Positions 20,532 to 28,150 of a stretch of DNA of 64,000 nucleotides are shown here, piece by piece. The DNA is taken from NCBI RefSeq assembly GCF_001553785.1, contig NZ_LOJP01000001.1, positions 571,367-635,366 on the forward strand, read 5' to 3'. Origin of the DNA: Actinoplanes sp. TFC3. GTDB taxonomy: Bacteria > Actinomycetota > Actinomycetes > Mycobacteriales > Micromonosporaceae. Position 1 is the stretch's first letter. Each line of letters starts with the position of its first letter. A program made the translations under genes and the position numbers. Below the pieces are notes generated by a model, which did not search any database, was not told the origin of the DNA, and saw only the letters and a list, made by a program, of their open reading frames with translations.

Positions 20532-20885
20532 GTGGCGCCCGACTGCGAAGATCCCTCATCTCCTTTCGCCGGCGAGCTCTTTCTGACGCTCGCCGCCGAG
20601 GGGCGCTTGGTGGTGGACTCCGCACGCGCCGATGCGGTCATCTCCGGTCTGGAACGCACCCTTTCGTTGGCTCGTGCCCGATTGCGCGTGTTGCGCATCT
20701 GGCAGCACGCGCCGGCCCAGCGCGTCGACGAGTTGCCTCGCGAGCTCGCCGACGATGTGGTGGATGCGGTCTTCGCCGATCAGCTCGCCCCGGGCCGGCT
20801 CGAGGAAGCCGTCACCGAGCTGCCGAAGTACATCGAGGCGATGCGCCAGGCCCGCAGGCTGGTTCCACCGGGCGACGCCGCCTGA
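20532..20885 (+). CDS. Small helical protein of unknown function
   Basis: This encodes 117 residues from a GTG start; no strong ribosome site, so the start is uncertain. It looks all-helical, with Arg/Leu/Ala-rich segments ('VISGLERTLSLARARLRVLR') and a C-terminal 'PKYIEAMRQARRLVPPGDAA'. There is no membrane segment or signal. It is followed by a hairpin and a LuxR-type regulator and sits next to a T7SS paralogue. I do not recognise the family. Confidence 0.55.
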   Translation: MAPDCEDPSSPFAGELFLTLAAEGRLVVDSARADAVISGLERTLSLARARLRVLRIWQHAPAQRVDELPRELADDVVDAVFADQLAPGRLEEAVTELPKYIEAMRQARRLVPPGDAA

Positions 20886-20933
20886 TCGTCATCCAGCCGA
20901 TCTTGGTCCTCTGACCTGCGTCTATTTCTGTAC

Positions 20934-20971
20934 CTTCACGGCCCGCGCCGGGCTCTGAAGGTGCCGTGAAG
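20934..20971 (+). terminator. Hairpin, possible terminator
   Basis: CTTCACGGC (20934-20942) pairs with GCCGTGAAG (20963-20971); inside, GCCCG-CGC-CGGGC forms a second stem (20941-20953). A short T-rich stretch 'ATTTTCTGAAGG' follows. It lies 49 bp after the small ORF and could terminate it or attenuate the next gene. Confidence 0.4.
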
Positions 20972-21031
20972 ATTTTCTGAAGGACTCTTGCGGAGACTGG
21001 CCCGGCTCGTAACGACAAGCCGGAGGTCGCA

Positions 21032-21655
21032 GTGGAACAGATTCGAGTGGCGCTGCAGGCGTCTGACCCGCTGAGCCAAGCGGGTCTCGCCAGCTACCTG
21101 CAGTCCCGTCCGGAACTCGTTTTGGTGCGCTCAGCCGACCGTGGCGAGGCCAAGGTGCTCGTGGTCTCCTGTGACCGGCTCACCGGCGAGGTCGTCGCCA
21201 TGCTGCGCCGCTCGGCGGCCGAGTTCGGCACCCCGGTGGTGCTGGTAACCGGCGAGATCACCGAGACCGAGCTGCTCACCGCCGTCGAGTGCCGGGTGGT
21301 CGCCATCCTGCCCCGGGCCGCCGTGACCGCCGACCGGCTCGCGCACAGCGTGCTGGCCGCGGCGAACGGTGGCGGGGTCATGCCGCCCAACCTGGTCGGC
21401 GAGCTGCTCAAGCACATCGAGCGGCTGCAGCGCGACGTGCTGACCCCCAATGGGCTCAATGCCTCGGGGCTGACCCCGCGCGAGATCGACGTGCTGCGGC
21501 TGATGGCCGACGGGCTCGACACCAACGAGATCGCCGGCGAGCTGTGCTACTCCGAGCGCACGGTCAAGAACGTCATCTACGGCGTCACCCACCGCCTCAA
21601 GCTGCGTAACCGTTCGCACGCGGTCGCGTACGCTCTGCGTGCTGGCATGATCTAA
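21032..21655 (+). CDS. LuxR-family regulator with atypical receiver-like domain
   Basis: This encodes 207 residues from a GTG with site CGGAGG 6 nt upstream. The C-terminal HTH is canonical for LuxR/NarL proteins ('GLTPREIDVLRLMADGLDTN', 'YSERTVKNVIYGVTHRLKLR'). The N-terminal domain has the length and strand pattern of a receiver, but the place of the phosphorylated Asp reads 'AKVLVVSCDRLTG' and the conserved Lys region reads 'AILPRAAVT' without Lys. It is probably a phosphorylation-independent pseudo-receiver. Five bases separate its stop from the following ART-like gene, so the two are co-transcribed. Confidence 0.85.
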   Translation: MEQIRVALQASDPLSQAGLASYLQSRPELVLVRSADRGEAKVLVVSCDRLTGEVVAMLRRSAAEFGTPVVLVTGEITETELLTAVECRVVAILPRAAVTADRLAHSVLAAANGGGVMPPNLVGELLKHIERLQRDVLTPNGLNASGLTPREIDVLRLMADGLDTNEIAGELCYSERTVKNVIYGVTHRLKLRNRSHAVAYALRAGMI

Positions 21656-21659
21656 GGCG

Positions 21660-24101
21660 ATGCGCAACACCGCGCCCGCCCTCTTCTTCGCCCAGACGGC
21701 TGCCATCGGCAGGCACACCGTCGGCAACGCCCTCGTCCTGCACGCCCGGGAGAAAATCAGTTCCGAAGCGCAGACCCTTGCGCTCAGCGTTGTCGAGGAC
21801 GACGAGAACGACATCGTGGTGCTCGACCTGCACGACGACCTGCCCGTGGGCATCTGGGAATCGGTAGCGTCGGCCCTGCCGCGCCGGCGCCGGGGCATTC
21901 GCCTGGTGGTGTGCGGAGCGGTCCAGGACACCTCCGTCCTGGCCGGACAGTGGCTCTCCGACCGGCTCGGCCGATCCGTCGTGGCGCCCTACGGGCAGCT
22001 GATCCGCGGCACGTCCGGCGGGCTGTTCGTGCACGCCACTGCGGGCAGCGGCTGGGTGCGCTACCACCGCGGCCGCGCGCCGAGCTGGGAAGCCAAGCGC
22101 TATCCGCAGCCGGTGTGGGACAGCGCGGCCACCGAGGACATGCCGACCAGCGCCAACGGCATGGTCGAGCCGTTGCCGGGTGGGGCTTGGATCCGCGACA
22201 CCCGCGACGACGCCGCGCTCAGCGAACATTGGCAATGGCTGGCTTCGGCCGTACCGTGTCAGTTTGAAGCTTTCACCGTCGTGTTGGGCTGTCCTGGCAC
22301 GCCGCCGTTGGCTCTCGATGATGTTGCCCGCTTCTGGCGCGAGCTTGCCGACGAGGGCCGCCGGCATGCGCGCTTCATCCAGTACGGACCGGTTCAGCTA
22401 CCCGAAGGCGAGTCCCTCGGCCAGGCCCTCGCCGACCTGCTCAGGCAGCCCGTGGTCTGCTTCACCGGCGTACCGGTTGGTCATCCCAGCCGTCCCCGCA
22501 TGCACACGGTGGCTCCCGACGGTCGCCTGGGCTGGCAGGTCTATGCCCGCGAGCTGGGCTACTCACCGCGCCCGCGCCCGACAGCCCCGGCCGAGCTGCC
22601 GCGCGTCGTCAGCTACCAGGCCCCCGACATCCTGGGCCACGAGATCGCGCCCCTGGTCTTCCGCTATGCCGACGACGCCGTGGTTGAAGTTCTGCAGAGC
22701 GGTCTCTGGGTACGTCCACAAGACGCCCCCAGCCACGCCGATCGCATCCGTGCCCGCGCAGCCGACCCCGCGGTGCACGCCGTAGTAGTCGAGGACGCCC
22801 TGCCTGCGCACACTTCCCGGCTGCGCGAGCTCGCCGACGACCTGGTCGCACGCCTCGACAACGCAACCCGGGAACGCAGCAGCCTGCAACTCGCGTCCGC
22901 GGTGGTGGTGACCTCGCGGGTGTCAGCGCCGGCCGGGGGAGCGCTGCCGGACGGGATGACGGTCCGTTACACCGCCGCCGAGCTGGAGCTGGACAAGGTA
23001 CTCGCGCCGGACGGTCCGCCCGCCCCGCCTGTGGAGGTTGTGGGCCTGGCCGTGCCCGCTGTTCTGGGGGCGGCTTCGCCGGGCCGGGCCGAGGGCTCGC
23101 TGGAGGTCGCCGGGGACGCCGGCCTGCCGAGCCGCGCCGGGACCACCCCCAAGATCACACCCGCGGACATCGACGCCCCCGAGCTGAGGCCCGAGACCGC
23201 GGTACGGCTGCTCGCCGCGGTCGCCGAAGCAACCCAGTCGATGCCCACCATCCCCGCTGCCCGTGCCGCTCGTGCCTTTGCAGCCGCCGGGAGCGCCCCG
23301 CGGCACCTTTCCGCGGAGCAGCCGCGGTCCCTGCGTTTCCAGGACGCGCCGGAGCCGGAGAGCATCGGCATCGCCGACCGGGCCGCCCTCGTGCAGGAGC
23401 GGGTGTGGATGCGCGACGCGCTCGGCCGCGAGTTCGACCAGGCGGCCAGTTCGGTGTCGCGGATCCTGTCGGAGTACCCGGGGTTCGAGGCGGGTGCGGA
23501 CACCATGGCCGACGCTGTGGCCGTACGGCTGTATCTGTCCGAAGTGGGAGACGGGGTGGACAAGGCACTGCGCGCGGGCGGGTACGGGCCGCAGGTGCCC
23601 TTCGCCCGGTGTGTCAGCGGTGGGCTGGTCCGGCTGCCGTCTCACCGGGGTGCCACCATGCAAGTCGCCGCCCTGAGCGCTGAGGAGCTGCGTCGGATCC
23701 GGGAGCAGCGGGTGCTGCGCGAACGGGGTTTCACGCATGCGCTGATCGACCCGCCCACCGGGTTGCCCGGGGATGTGGATGTGTTGATCTGGTCGATGAG
23801 CGGGCGTCGTACCCGTCTGCTGGAACCGGATGGGGCGCACCACGCTGAGTCGCGGGTGGTCTTCCTGCCCGGCACTGATTTCAAGGTGCTCGAAGCAAGC
23901 GCGGCGCAGGCGACCGGGCGGGGATTGCTGTTGCTGCGCGAATTGGCCGCGGACGAATCCGCCGCCGACCGGGTGCCATTCGACGATCTCGCGCTGGGTG
24001 CATTGCATCGGGCAATTGAGCAAGCGCGTACGTCCGGCCGGGCCACCTCGGTGGGCCAGGCCGCCGCTGACCGTTTCCTTGCCGTTCCTGGGCTTTGGTA
24101 A
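21660..24101 (+). CDS. Shorter paralogue of the T7SS-linked ART-like protein
   Basis: This encodes 813 residues. It is clearly homologous to the 1081-residue protein at 7525 over both ends: '[14 protein letters not shown]', '[16 protein letters not shown]', 'LAGQWLSDRLGRSVVAP' and a C-terminal 'GLVRLPSHRGATMQV', 'VLIWSMSGRRTRLLEP', 'SRVVFLPGTDFKVLEA'. The Pro/Ala linker is much shorter (about residues 420-560). In the ART-like domain the Arg (about 663) is kept, while the Glu-x-Glu preceding the 'VVFLPGT' strand is Glu-Ser-Arg, so one glutamate is lost. The preceding gene encodes a LuxR-like regulator. Function unknown; the duplication inside one secretion locus suggests two related roles. 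Confidence 0.85.
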   Translation: MRNTAPALFFAQTAAIGRHTVGNALVLHAREKISSEAQTLALSVVEDDENDIVVLDLHDDLPVGIWESVASALPRRRRGIRLVVCGAVQDTSVLAGQWLSDRLGRSVVAPYGQLIRGTSGGLFVHATAGSGWVRYHRGRAPSWEAKRYPQPVWDSAATEDMPTSANGMVEPLPGGAWIRDTRDDAALSEHWQWLASAVPCQFEAFTVVLGCPGTPPLALDDVARFWRELADEGRRHARFIQYGPVQLPEGESLGQALADLLRQPVVCFTGVPVGHPSRPRMHTVAPDGRLGWQVYARELGYSPRPRPTAPAELPRVVSYQAPDILGHEIAPLVFRYADDAVVEVLQSGLWVRPQDAPSHADRIRARAADPAVHAVVVEDALPAHTSRLRELADDLVARLDNATRERSSLQLASAVVVTSRVSAPAGGALPDGMTVRYTAAELELDKVLAPDGPPAPPVEVVGLAVPAVLGAASPGRAEGSLEVAGDAGLPSRAGTTPKITPADIDAPELRPETAVRLLAAVAEATQSMPTIPAARAARAFAAAGSAPRHLSAEQPRSLRFQDAPEPESIGIADRAALVQERVWMRDALGREFDQAASSVSRILSEYPGFEAGADTMADAVAVRLYLSEVGDGVDKALRAGGYGPQVPFARCVSGGLVRLPSHRGATMQVAALSAEELRRIREQRVLRERGFTHALIDPPTGLPGDVDVLIWSMSGRRTRLLEPDGAHHAESRVVFLPGTDFKVLEASAAQATGRGLLLLRELAADESAADRVPFDDLALGALHRAIEQARTSGRATSVGQAAADRFLAVPGLW

Positions 24102-24161
24102 CGGAAAGCCACACCGATGGGGGTGTATCGATAGTTGTATGGGGCGCGTAACGTCGCGGCC

Positions 24162-25739
24162 ATGACAGCGTTGATAGGCAATCGTCTTTCCGCCGCGCTC
24201 GTCGCAGGCGCCACCGTGCTGATCACCGTCGCCGGTGCGGTCACGCCGGCCTACGCCAGCGGCGGTGCCGCCCGGCCGGGTGCGCCCGGACTGGGCGATC
24301 GGCTCTATCCGTTGCTCGGCAACGGGGGCTACGACGTCAAGAACTATGACCTCAGCATCAAGTACCCGGCCAAGGATCCGAAGCAGACAGTTACCGGCGA
24401 CGTGACGATCGCAGCGGTCGCCACGCAGAATCTGTCCCGCTTCGACCTGGACTTCGGCGGCAACTCCGTCGGCGCGGTGACCGTGGACGGGCACTCCGCC
24501 CGCTTCTCCCGCTCCGGCGACGAACTGGTCATCACGCCGCGGCACTCGCTGCGCAAGGGCAAGCGCTTCAAGGTGACAGTCAAGCGGTTCACCGCCACGC
24601 CGATCGCGGCGAACGCTGACTCTCCCGTCGGCTTCGTCAGCACCCCCGATGGCACGGTGCTGGCCGGTCAGCCCGACACTTCGCACCTGCTGTTCCCCAG
24701 CAACGACCACCCATCGGACAAGGCGACGTACACCATCACGCTGACCGTGCCCAAGGGCTGGACCGCTGTTGCCAACGGCCGGCACCTGCGTGACCGCACC
24801 ACGGCCGGCTACGTCTCGTCGAGCTACCGTGAATCCGCTCCGATGGCGAGCGAACTCGTGCAGGTGGTGGCCGGTGCCTTCCTGGTGAAGAACCGCCCCG
24901 CGGTCAACGGCACGCCGATCCGCGACGTCGTTCCCACCCGGCTGGCGAACACGCTGCTGCCCAAGGCCGAGCCTGAGCGGGCGCAGGTTGCCTGGATGGA
25001 GAAGAAGGTCGGACACTACCCGTTCGAGAACTACGGGTCCCTGGTCATCGACGCCAACTTGGGCTTCGCCCTCGAGACACAGACGCTTTCGCTGTACGAC
25101 TCAGGGCTGTTCGGTGCCCCCGCTTTCGTGCTCAACCCGGTCATGACCCACGAACTGGCCCACCAATGGTTCGGCGACAGCGTGGCTCCATCGGTGTGGA
25201 GCGACGTGTGGCAGAACGAAGGCCACGCCACCTGGTACGAACTCACCTATGCGGATGAGAGCGGCTACCTGGAGGACTACACCGGGTTTGCCGACCTGGA
25301 CTCGTACTTCAAGAATGTCTACAGCGTCGGCGACCGCTTCCGCGCCAGCTTTGGCCCGGTGGCCCGCCCGGCCAAGTCCGACTCCATCTGGGACGTCTTC
25401 AACCCCAACGTCTACGACGGCGGCGCCCTGGCCCTCTACGCCCTGCGCCAGAAAGTCGGCCAGACCAAGTTCCAGCAAATCGAACGCGCCTGGGTGAGCA
25501 AGTACAAGGGCAAGTCGGCCTCAACCGCCGCCTTCATCGCCCTGGCCTCCCGCGTCTCGGGCCAGGACCTGCACACCTTCCTCAACGACTGGCTGTACGG
25601 CACGAAGACCCCGCCCATGCCTGGTCACCCGGACTGGACTCAGGTGCCGGCTTCGGGTGCTGGTGCTGTCAGCCGGGCGGCTTCGGCTGAGCAGGCTGTT
25701 ACTGCTCACCTGCGGCGGTTCGCTCCTGCTGCTCGCTGA
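24162..25739 (+). CDS. Secreted M1-family zinc metallopeptidase
   Basis: This encodes 525 residues. The N-terminus 'MTALIGNRLSAALVAGATVL' continuing to 'TPAYASGG' is a Sec signal peptide with an A-x-A-type cleavage site. An in-frame ATG 27 bp upstream is possible, but the inner ATG gives the better signal peptide. The M1 N-terminal beta domain is followed by the exopeptidase-like motif 'GFALETQ' and the zinc site HELAHQW (His330, His334) with Glu353 in 'NEGHAT', the exact HExxH-x18-E spacing; the usual Phe/Leu after NEG is His. It lacks the long C-terminal domain of full aminopeptidase N, as is usual for short bacterial M1 proteins. It probably cleaves peptides outside the cell. Confidence 0.92.
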   Translation: MTALIGNRLSAALVAGATVLITVAGAVTPAYASGGAARPGAPGLGDRLYPLLGNGGYDVKNYDLSIKYPAKDPKQTVTGDVTIAAVATQNLSRFDLDFGGNSVGAVTVDGHSARFSRSGDELVITPRHSLRKGKRFKVTVKRFTATPIAANADSPVGFVSTPDGTVLAGQPDTSHLLFPSNDHPSDKATYTITLTVPKGWTAVANGRHLRDRTTAGYVSSSYRESAPMASELVQVVAGAFLVKNRPAVNGTPIRDVVPTRLANTLLPKAEPERAQVAWMEKKVGHYPFENYGSLVIDANLGFALETQTLSLYDSGLFGAPAFVLNPVMTHELAHQWFGDSVAPSVWSDVWQNEGHATWYELTYADESGYLEDYTGFADLDSYFKNVYSVGDRFRASFGPVARPAKSDSIWDVFNPNVYDGGALALYALRQKVGQTKFQQIERAWVSKYKGKSASTAAFIALASRVSGQDLHTFLNDWLYGTKTPPMPGHPDWTQVPASGAGAVSRAASAEQAVTAHLRRFAPAAR

Positions 25740-25778
25740 GGTTTCTTCCTTGCATGATGTGCTTGCCTTGATGTGATT

Positions 25779-25831
25779 GCTCGCCCTGATCGGTTGCTTG
25801 ACTGTTACGTCGGGCTTCGGTCAGGGCGAGC
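25779..25831 (+). terminator. Hairpin downstream of the M1 peptidase
   Basis: GCTCGCCCTGA (25779-25789) is perfectly complementary to TCAGGGCGAGC (25821-25831), an 11-bp stem with a 31-nt loop, 39 bp after the peptidase stop. No T-run follows, as is common in high-GC genomes. The long loop makes it a weak terminator candidate. Confidence 0.45.
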
Positions 25832-25906
25832 GCACGCCGTCCGTGTCCGCTCTCGATCCGTCTTGCCCGGCGCGGGCGGAAGTGGTCTCACCTCCCTGCC
25901 CTCGCC

Positions 25907-25984
25907 TGGCCGCCGCCTTGCCGCGCTGCTTGGCCGCCGCCTTGCCGCGCTGCTTGGCCGCCGCCTTGCCGCGCTGCTTGGCCG
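25907..25984. repeat. 24-bp tandem repeat, three full copies plus a partial
   Basis: Three exact 24-bp units (25907-25930, 25931-25954, 25955-25978), each starting TGGCCGCCGCC and ending GCGCTGCT, followed by six matching bases. It lies in the roughly 300-bp gap between the M1 peptidase and the tetR-like gene. Read on the minus strand one frame gives Lys/Ala-rich 'AAKQRGKA' units, on the plus strand 'RRLAALLG', but no start, ribosome site or neighbouring protein supports translation. The remainder of the gap holds only the hairpin. Confidence 0.85.
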
Positions 25985-26040
25985 CGTAACCGGGTGAGCC
26001 CATCACTCTTTCGGTTTCCACTCCCGGTAGCGTCAGCGGC

Positions 26041-26778
26041 ATGACTTCGGGCGGCATCCGTGATCGGTTCCGGGCACAGATGCGAGAGGAAGTGAAGGAC
26101 GCGGCGCTGCGGCAGCTTGCCGAGGGCGGCCCGTCAGCGCTTTCCTTGAACGCCATCGCCAAGGATCTTGGTGTCTCGGGGCCGGCCCTCTATCGGTACT
26201 TTGCCAGCCGGGACGCGCTGCTGACTGAGCTGGTACTGGACGCTTACGCCGATCTTGCTGAGGCGCTGCGGGCCGCTCCGACGGACGCGCGGGCTGTGGC
26301 AGTGGCGTACCGGTCCTGGGCGCTGGGGCAGCCGCACCGCTATCGACTGCTGTTCGCCGCGCCGCTGCCTGGCTACGACGCGCACGATGATCGGCTGGTC
26401 GCGGCGTCGCAGCGGAGCATGGACACGCTGCTGGCGGTGCTCGGCGCGGCCGGGGCGCAGGCGGCAACCGATGCGGATGGGAACCAAGCTCACGTATCCG
26501 GCGTAGGGGTGGGCGGAGCGCCAATGGCGGCTGGAGCGGGGTCGGACGAGGTGCCGTCCGCGCTTGATCTGGGCTCAGGGCAGCCGATGCCTGAGCTTGC
26601 TGAGCAGTTCACCGTTTGGGCGGCGAAGCGTGGCATCGCGCCGGTGGATCCGGCGGTGGCGTTGCGGGCGGTGGCGTTGTGGAGCCGGGTGCATGGGTTT
26701 GTGAGCTTGGAAATCGAGGGCAACTTCGCGTCCATGAGCCTCGATCCCGAGCTGCTCTTCCGCAACGTACTGGGGTGA
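26041..26778 (+). CDS. TetR-family transcriptional regulator
   Basis: This encodes 245 residues. The N-terminal HTH is typical ('AALRQLAEGGPSALSLNAIA', 'KDLGVSGPALYRYFASRDAL'). The C-terminal ligand domain resembles the WHG type ('YRSWALGQPHRYRLLFAAPL', 'RAVALWSRVHGFVSLEIEGN'). A Gly/Ala-rich insertion at about residues 145-185 is unusual and probably a flexible loop. No divergent neighbour marks an obvious target, so it may act on itself or at a distance. Confidence 0.9.
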   Translation: MTSGGIRDRFRAQMREEVKDAALRQLAEGGPSALSLNAIAKDLGVSGPALYRYFASRDALLTELVLDAYADLAEALRAAPTDARAVAVAYRSWALGQPHRYRLLFAAPLPGYDAHDDRLVAASQRSMDTLLAVLGAAGAQAATDADGNQAHVSGVGVGGAPMAAGAGSDEVPSALDLGSGQPMPELAEQFTVWAAKRGIAPVDPAVALRAVALWSRVHGFVSLEIEGNFASMSLDPELLFRNVLG

Positions 26779-26929
26779 CGGCGACGCGTGGGCGCGGCGG
26801 AGCGCGTGCGGCGGAGCGGGGTCGGCAGCGTGTTGACGCTAACGTGATTCCCCTGGCTTGGGCTCACGGAATGGGACTGGTTTCGGGCTCAACGGAAGGC
26901 CACGCGCATCACCGCGCAAAATGCCGATG
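26779..26929. other. Short non-coding stretch before the lectin remnant
   Basis: No gene is supported here. It contains the first copy (26852-26882) of a 31-bp imperfect direct repeat whose second copy is at 29347-29377. Confidence 0.5.
26852..26882. repeat. 31-bp direct repeat, copy 1
   Basis: It begins CCTGGCTTGGGCTCACGGAA and ends TGGGACTGGTT. It matches 29347-29377 at 29 of 31 positions in the same orientation. The two copies bracket the lectin remnant, the MarR gene and the FAD monooxygenase. Confidence 0.8.
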
Positions 26930-27390
26930 CGCTATAAGCGATCACGGTGTGCGCCCGCCGAGGCCGGCGTGCCACCGTCTCCGGGCAAGCCGTTGTTCAT
27001 CAGGCGGCTCGACGGAACCGGGTCGTGCCTGTGCGCCGTCGACGCGAAATCGAGCGGCACGGGAACCGAGGTCCGCATGATGCCGTGCGTGCAGAGCAGG
27101 CAACTTGCTGAGCTCTGGATCTTCGACGCGCCTACCTCGGGGTTCCGCTCGAACGCGAACGACAGGTGCCTGGAAGCATCACTCGAGGTCGGCCCGGTCC
27201 AGCTGGCCGAGTGCACTGGATGGCCGGGTAGCGGGCCGTCTCGAGCAGGTCCTACTGGACGATGTCCGACCAGACGACAGCCTACTACCTGGAGCGGTAC
27301 GACATGGACGCGCGCGGCTACGGCTAGGGCTACATGGCCGATTGTGACGGCTGCTTCGGCCAGCACTGGGCTGTGATCAGAGCCGAGTAG
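26930..27390 (+). pseudogene. Remnant of a ricin-B-type lectin protein
   Basis: One frame reads 'RRLDGTGSCLCAVDAKSSGT', then 'VRMMPCVQSRQLAELWIFDA', then 'NDRCLEASLEVGPVQLAECT', the Cys-Leu/Gln-x-Trp-like pattern of beta-trefoil ricin-B lectin repeats. After about 27220 the sense switches to another frame, 'SYWTMSDQTTAYYLERYDMD', which is then interrupted by TAG at 27325-27327 before continuing 'GYMADCDGCFGQHWAVIRAE' to a stop at 27388-27390. No signal peptide or ribosome site is visible. It is best read as a decayed gene with a frameshift and a nonsense mutation. The lectin assignment rests on pattern only. Confidence 0.5.
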
Positions 27391-27458
27391 GGGTTCATCG
27401 GCGCCGGTAGGGGGAGTTCGGCGCTGTAACGGGTGGTGCCTGCCCCGTGTGCTTGTGG

Positions 27459-27977
27459 TCAGGGGAGTTGCTGCGAGGCGACGGCCGTTGGGTGCCCAGT
27501 TGGTTCGGGTTGCGTCATGGCGTAGGCCTCCACCAGTGCGCGCAAGCGGTCGGTGGCCGAGAGTAGTAGGTCCAAGTCCTTGGCCGTGAACTCGGCCAGC
27601 GCGGCGTTGAGCTGTTTTGCCAGGGGTTCGAAGAAGTGGTCTGCGGCCTCGTTTATCGCCCTCGTGGATCGCAGCGTGACGATGCGGCGGTCGGTGTGCT
27701 CTCGCGTCCGGTCGATGAAGCCTGCTGTCTCCAGGCGAGCGAGAAGGATCGAGGTCGCACCGGGCGAGAGGCCAATGCGCTCTGCCAGACGTGCCGGGGT
27801 GAGAGGCCGGCCGGCATCTTCGTGCTCGATGATCTGCACGACAGCCGCGGCGTCGGTGACATGCATGCCCTTGGTGCGCGCGAACAGCCGGAGCAGCTCG
27901 CTCTGCGCGGCTCCGAACGCCGTCAGGCCGTCCAGCACGCGCTCGCGCTGCGATGGCGGTCGCGGGGGTTTGTCCAT
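27459..27977 (-). CDS. MarR-family transcriptional regulator
   Basis: This encodes 172 residues. It has a MarR winged helix ('LTPARLAERIGLSPGATSIL', 'LARLETAGFIDRTREHTDRR'). The start at 27977 is preferred because GGAGG lies 8 nt upstream; ATG 27983 is too close to it. It is transcribed divergently from the FAD monooxygenase, and the gap contains inverted TTTTGYGGC half-sites, the classic layout of a MarR repressor controlling itself and an adjacent detoxifying enzyme, with release by the substrate. Confidence 0.9.
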   Translation of the reverse strand: MDKPPRPPSQRERVLDGLTAFGAAQSELLRLFARTKGMHVTDAAAVVQIIEHEDAGRPLTPARLAERIGLSPGATSILLARLETAGFIDRTREHTDRRIVTLRSTRAINEAADHFFEPLAKQLNAALAEFTAKDLDLLLSATDRLRALVEAYAMTQPEPTGHPTAVASQQLP

Positions 27978-28019
27978 GGTCATGTCCTCCGGTGGCACGG
28001 CACTCGTGAGGATAGTTTA

Positions 28020-28086
28020 GCCGCAAAATAATTTGGGCCATGCGATCTTGTTCGAGAATAGTTTTGTGGCATAATCATTTTGCGGC
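28020..28086. promoter_or_regulatory. MarR operator and promoter of the FAD monooxygenase
   Basis: GCCGCAAAAT (28020-28029) and ATTTTGCGGC (28077-28086) are perfect 10-bp inverted arms. A third half-site GTTTTGTGGC lies at 28061-28070. A plus-strand promoter fits between them: TTGTTC (28048-28053), 16-nt spacer, CATAAT (28070-28075). The half-sites overlap the -10 box, as expected for repression. Confidence 0.65.
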
Positions 28087-28150
28087 AAGAGGAACTCCGG
28101 GTTCGCTCACGACCGTCTCTGTCACGCCTATCAAGGAGATCGAACAAGTT

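Noticed and set aside
25907..25984. CRISPR array
   Set aside because: Units are contiguous with no spacers and no cas genes are nearby.
25777..25989. Small ORFs across the 24-bp tandem repeat
   Set aside because: No ribosome site, repetitive composition only, and overlap with a hairpin.
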